This document shows, piece by piece, positions 61,521-64,000 of a DNA stretch of 64,000 nucleotides. Position 1 is the stretch's first letter; each line of letters starts with the position of its first letter. This DNA is from Paenibacillus sp. OV219 (lineage in GTDB: Bacteria; Bacillota; Bacilli; Paenibacillales; Paenibacillaceae). The notes under the pieces were generated by a model that was not told where the DNA came from, made no database searches, and saw only the letters and a list, made by a program, of their open reading frames with translations. Both the position numbers and the translations under genes were made by a program. The stretch spans positions 1 to 64,000 of the forward strand of contig NZ_FOCJ01000014.1 in NCBI RefSeq assembly GCF_900110075.1. Reading direction: 5' to 3'.

Positions 61521-64000
61521 TTAGGAGTTTTTGATACTTTCTAAATGTATTATTACCTCGCCAATATCACGCCCACTTTGGAGAGTAACATAGTAGCGTG
61601 CCTCCATGTCTTCAATAAAGGAATACAGGAAGTTAACGTACTTTAAGTGCTTATTACTTTTTACAAACCTCTCAACTTCTAATTTTACATGATTGTAATT
61701 ATCTGATGACTGAAGAGCGATATTTACTAAAGCGTTACGAACCTCGGTATCAATTCGTTCAAATTGATTCTGCTTAAAACCCTCTAAATAGGTTAGCTCT
61801 AATAATTCTATTACATATGGAAGTGCATCTATACGTTTTAGAGTTTGTAATGGCATCAATATATTGATTACTTCTTGTTCTTTTACTTTCTGTCTAACCC
61901 AGCTCACATAAAATTTCAAAGCCTCAATGTCTTGTAATTTAATAAGATACTTAGTTGCTTCTAATTTATCTTTTTCGATGGTTTCGTCTTGAAGTAAAGT
62001 ATTAAGTTGATCGTAGCAATGATCTTGAATGCCGCGCTCAAAAAGACTTTTAATAACCTCGTACTTAAAGAATCCACCAATATCTTTAATTTTAGAAATA
62101 ATAATATTCAATTCCTTATCTATTTTTAGATACGTGTGTAAGGCCGCCCTTCTGACCGCCTCACTTTTAGAGCCATCGATAATTAGACTTAATGAAATAG
62201 GCAACACCTCTTGAATATCATGTCGCATACAGAAATGAATATGATTTACTAATACTTCATCGATGTTTATTCCTTCAGTTAGATTTCTCCAAATTCGTTC
62301 TGACATTGAATCTAAGTCGAGATGCTCTTCAAGGTACTCAATCCCTAGCATTTCACTTCCCTCTATCCAGTCAAAGGAAATCATGTCTAATAGTATATTC
62401 TTTGGAAAAGTGAGGTTTAACTTTCGGAAAAAGAACCACAAATTTATGCATGTTGTATTCCCACTAGTGCTACCATTAGGATTTTTCGTAAGTGCACTTT
62501 TGAAATCGGCATTCTCAACGTTTCTTTCACACCAACTCTTAATCAACTCTCTTTGTTTTTCTGAGATTTCGATTTCTTTGGATGAGGACATTATTTTATG
62601 TACCTCATTAATCCAATATGAATCCCAATCCATTGTTCCGACAATGTGGAGAACTCTATCCAACCCAAGGGAAACACTCCCAGCGAGTTGATACAGAAAA
62701 CGAACAACAATTTCTGAATAACTTAATCCTTTTTTTTGCAATTGTATTTTTACCTTAATCAATTCATCTTTAGTCATAGCCTGCTTTTCAACATATAATA
62801 GCCTAATTTGTTCAACAAAGGCTTCTTTACTAAAAAGTAAATTCAAATCCTGGATTGAACGAAGTTTTCGTTCCTTTTCGTAATCCCTACTATCCTGCAG
62901 CAGAAATTTATTTTCGGATACCTCATTTATACGTTTATTAAAGAAGTCTTTTATTTCCCAACTTATTGCCCATTGCAAACTCCACATGTTTTCGTCAGTC
63001 AATTCCCCTTTTAGGTATGTATCGATGATACTTTCAATATGTTCCTCTTTAATTAATAAACCAAGTGCATCCCAATTGTATCTATCCTCAATTTTTTCAA
63101 AAAGAAGAGAATCTATCGCCTTTTGTCTTGTTTTAGTCTTATCAAAAAACACTACAAACTTAGCAGCTTCATTTTGCCAATAATATTTATTCAGATTCTT
63201 ATATAATTCGAAGCAGGCTAAATAAATATTTGAATCAAATTCAAAGGCTTTGGCTGCATTATTGGCAATAGCTTCGACTAGGTCATTCCAAAAATGGTGA
63301 TCCTGTTTTTCCAAATTCTCATTGAAGAACTGAACTATTTTTTGTATGCCTTCGTTTGAGCTAACTTTCTCCAACCCTGCCTCTAGTTCTATTTTTTCAT
63401 TTATTAATCGAGACTCACTATCACTGATGTTAATTCCCACATATTTGATCCCTTCGAGAAAAACATTTACGTAACGATCCACAGCATTACTATTTACTAG
63501 GAATGTGTATAAATTAGTTCGAAGTGAATCATCAGTAGAATGGCGTATAGAATTTACAACCGCCTCAATTACTTGATCCGCTTGAAAATGCAAATAGGTT
63601 AAAGTAGCCAGTGCCGTGCTTCTAATTAATACTTGTTGATTCTCATCCATCAATATCTCGAGTAGAATACTGCATACTTCGCTTCTCTTAGGAAGAGAGA
63701 CTTTCATAAAAATAATTAATTTTAACGCATTCACACGGGTGGTATAGTTCTGGTCAGTTTTAATTTCATTAATCAAAAAGTCGATTGTTGCGATGGATTG
63801 ACCAAAGCGCGCCAGTGAACTCAAGTCAAATTTATCGCGGTTAATCCAGATTTGTTTTTCCTTATAAATGTTAAATACATGTTTAAACAATTGAATACGC
63901 AGTGCTTCTTCCACATGTTCAGTTTCAAAGTATACTATCATTTCAGGATCGTTGTATTGCAGCCACTCCAATAATTGAGTGAATCTTTCGTCACAAAAGT
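61521..64000 (-). CDS. giant helical-repeat protein, C-terminal part (possible NACHT/STAND defence NTPase)
   Basis: The reading frame is open past the right edge (FCDERFTQLLEWLQYNDPEM at the edge), so at least 825 residues and the true N-terminus are missing. What is visible is almost entirely amphipathic helix pairs of the HEAT/Armadillo type (for example RSTALATLTYLHFQADQVIE, ALHTYLKIDKELNIIISKIK). The LLEWLQYNDPEMIVYFE segment resembles the stretch between the NTPase core and the C-terminal sensor repeats of NACHT-type proteins. No Walker motif is inside the window. The assignment as a NACHT/STAND immune sensor is an inference; a large scaffold protein is the alternative. Confidence 0.6.
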   Translation of the reverse strand, partial: FCDERFTQLLEWLQYNDPEMIVYFETEHVEEALRIQLFKHVFNIYKEKQIWINRDKFDLSSLARFGQSIATIDFLINEIKTDQNYTTRVNALKLIIFMKVSLPKRSEVCSILLEILMDENQQVLIRSTALATLTYLHFQADQVIEAVVNSIRHSTDDSLRTNLYTFLVNSNAVDRYVNVFLEGIKYVGINISDSESRLINEKIELEAGLEKVSSNEGIQKIVQFFNENLEKQDHHFWNDLVEAIANNAAKAFEFDSNIYLACFELYKNLNKYYWQNEAAKFVVFFDKTKTRQKAIDSLLFEKIEDRYNWDALGLLIKEEHIESIIDTYLKGELTDENMWSLQWAISWEIKDFFNKRINEVSENKFLLQDSRDYEKERKLRSIQDLNLLFSKEAFVEQIRLLYVEKQAMTKDELIKVKIQLQKKGLSYSEIVVRFLYQLAGSVSLGLDRVLHIVGTMDWDSYWINEVHKIMSSSKEIEISEKQRELIKSWCERNVENADFKSALTKNPNGSTSGNTTCINLWFFFRKLNLTFPKNILLDMISFDWIEGSEMLGIEYLEEHLDLDSMSERIWRNLTEGINIDEVLVNHIHFCMRHDIQEVLPISLSLIIDGSKSEAVRRAALHTYLKIDKELNIIISKIKDIGGFFKYEVIKSLFERGIQDHCYDQLNTLLQDETIEKDKLEATKYLIKLQDIEALKFYVSWVRQKVKEQEVINILMPLQTLKRIDALPYVIELLELTYLEGFKQNQFERIDTEVRNALVNIALQSSDNYNHVKLEVERFVKSNKHLKYVNFLYSFIEDMEARYYVTLQSGRDIGEVIIHLESIKNS

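Overview
The window looks like a chromosomal segment from a spore-forming, low-to-mid GC Firmicute close to Paenibacillus or Cohnella. The reasons are the 16S 5' end with its tandem promoters and GAAAACTGAACA leader, a SpoIIM-type gene, S-layer homology debris, Bacillus-type ribosome binding sites, TTG/GTG starts and strong rho-independent terminators. All identifications come from reading the sequence and protein motifs; no database search was possible.

Layout 0-42 kb (GC-richer chromosomal genes). A 16S rRNA start reads leftward from two tandem promoters. Next to it is an NAD salvage unit (nrtR, pncA-like, nadE, pncB) with two near-identical TGTCATTAYGACA operators, then a uracil permease and an unrecognised 680-aa toroid-like protein. 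An ArsR-SRPBCC-SRPBCC operon has an operator inside a promoter that probably yields a leaderless mRNA. A 400-bp degenerate GC-rich repeat field follows, then a five-gene acyl-CoA catabolic operon (enoyl-CoA hydratase, carboxyltransferase, acyl-CoA dehydrogenase and two AtuA-type genes). Next come a seven-blade secreted propeller, an ssuADCB sulfonate operon behind an attenuator-like leader, and a LysM L,D-transpeptidase. Then come an RDD/SpoIIM/DUF58/MoxR/DUF4350/DUF4129 membrane cluster and a cyclic-nucleotide-domain/SLC13 transporter fusion. A regulator made of a catalytically dead alpha/beta hydrolase plus a SARP-type winged helix stands divergent to a heterodimeric ABC exporter. The kynurenine operon kynUBA and two small membrane proteins close this half.

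Layout 42-64 kb (AT-richer, genes almost all leftward): a defence island. It opens with two decayed gene ends (a solute-binding protein and an SLH domain). It then holds a truncated PLD-like protein with a MazG-like pyrophosphohydrolase, a NERD nuclease, a Nudix hydrolase and a McrB-type AAA GTPase coupled to a DUF2357/PD-(D/E)XK nuclease. After these come a Septu-like ATPase plus HNH pair and a complete type I restriction system (hsdM-hsdS-hsdR). A scarred 730-bp zone with a transposase remnant is followed by an unrecognised coiled-coil gene on the opposite strand with its own promoter. The C-terminal part of a very large helical-repeat protein, possibly of the NACHT/STAND defence type, runs off the right edge.

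The strongest candidates for something undescribed are the pseudo-hydrolase/SARP regulator with its divergent exporter, the McrB-DUF2357-Nudix-NERD gene string, the Septu-like pair with an enlarged HNH partner, and the orphan gene between the type I system and the giant helical protein.
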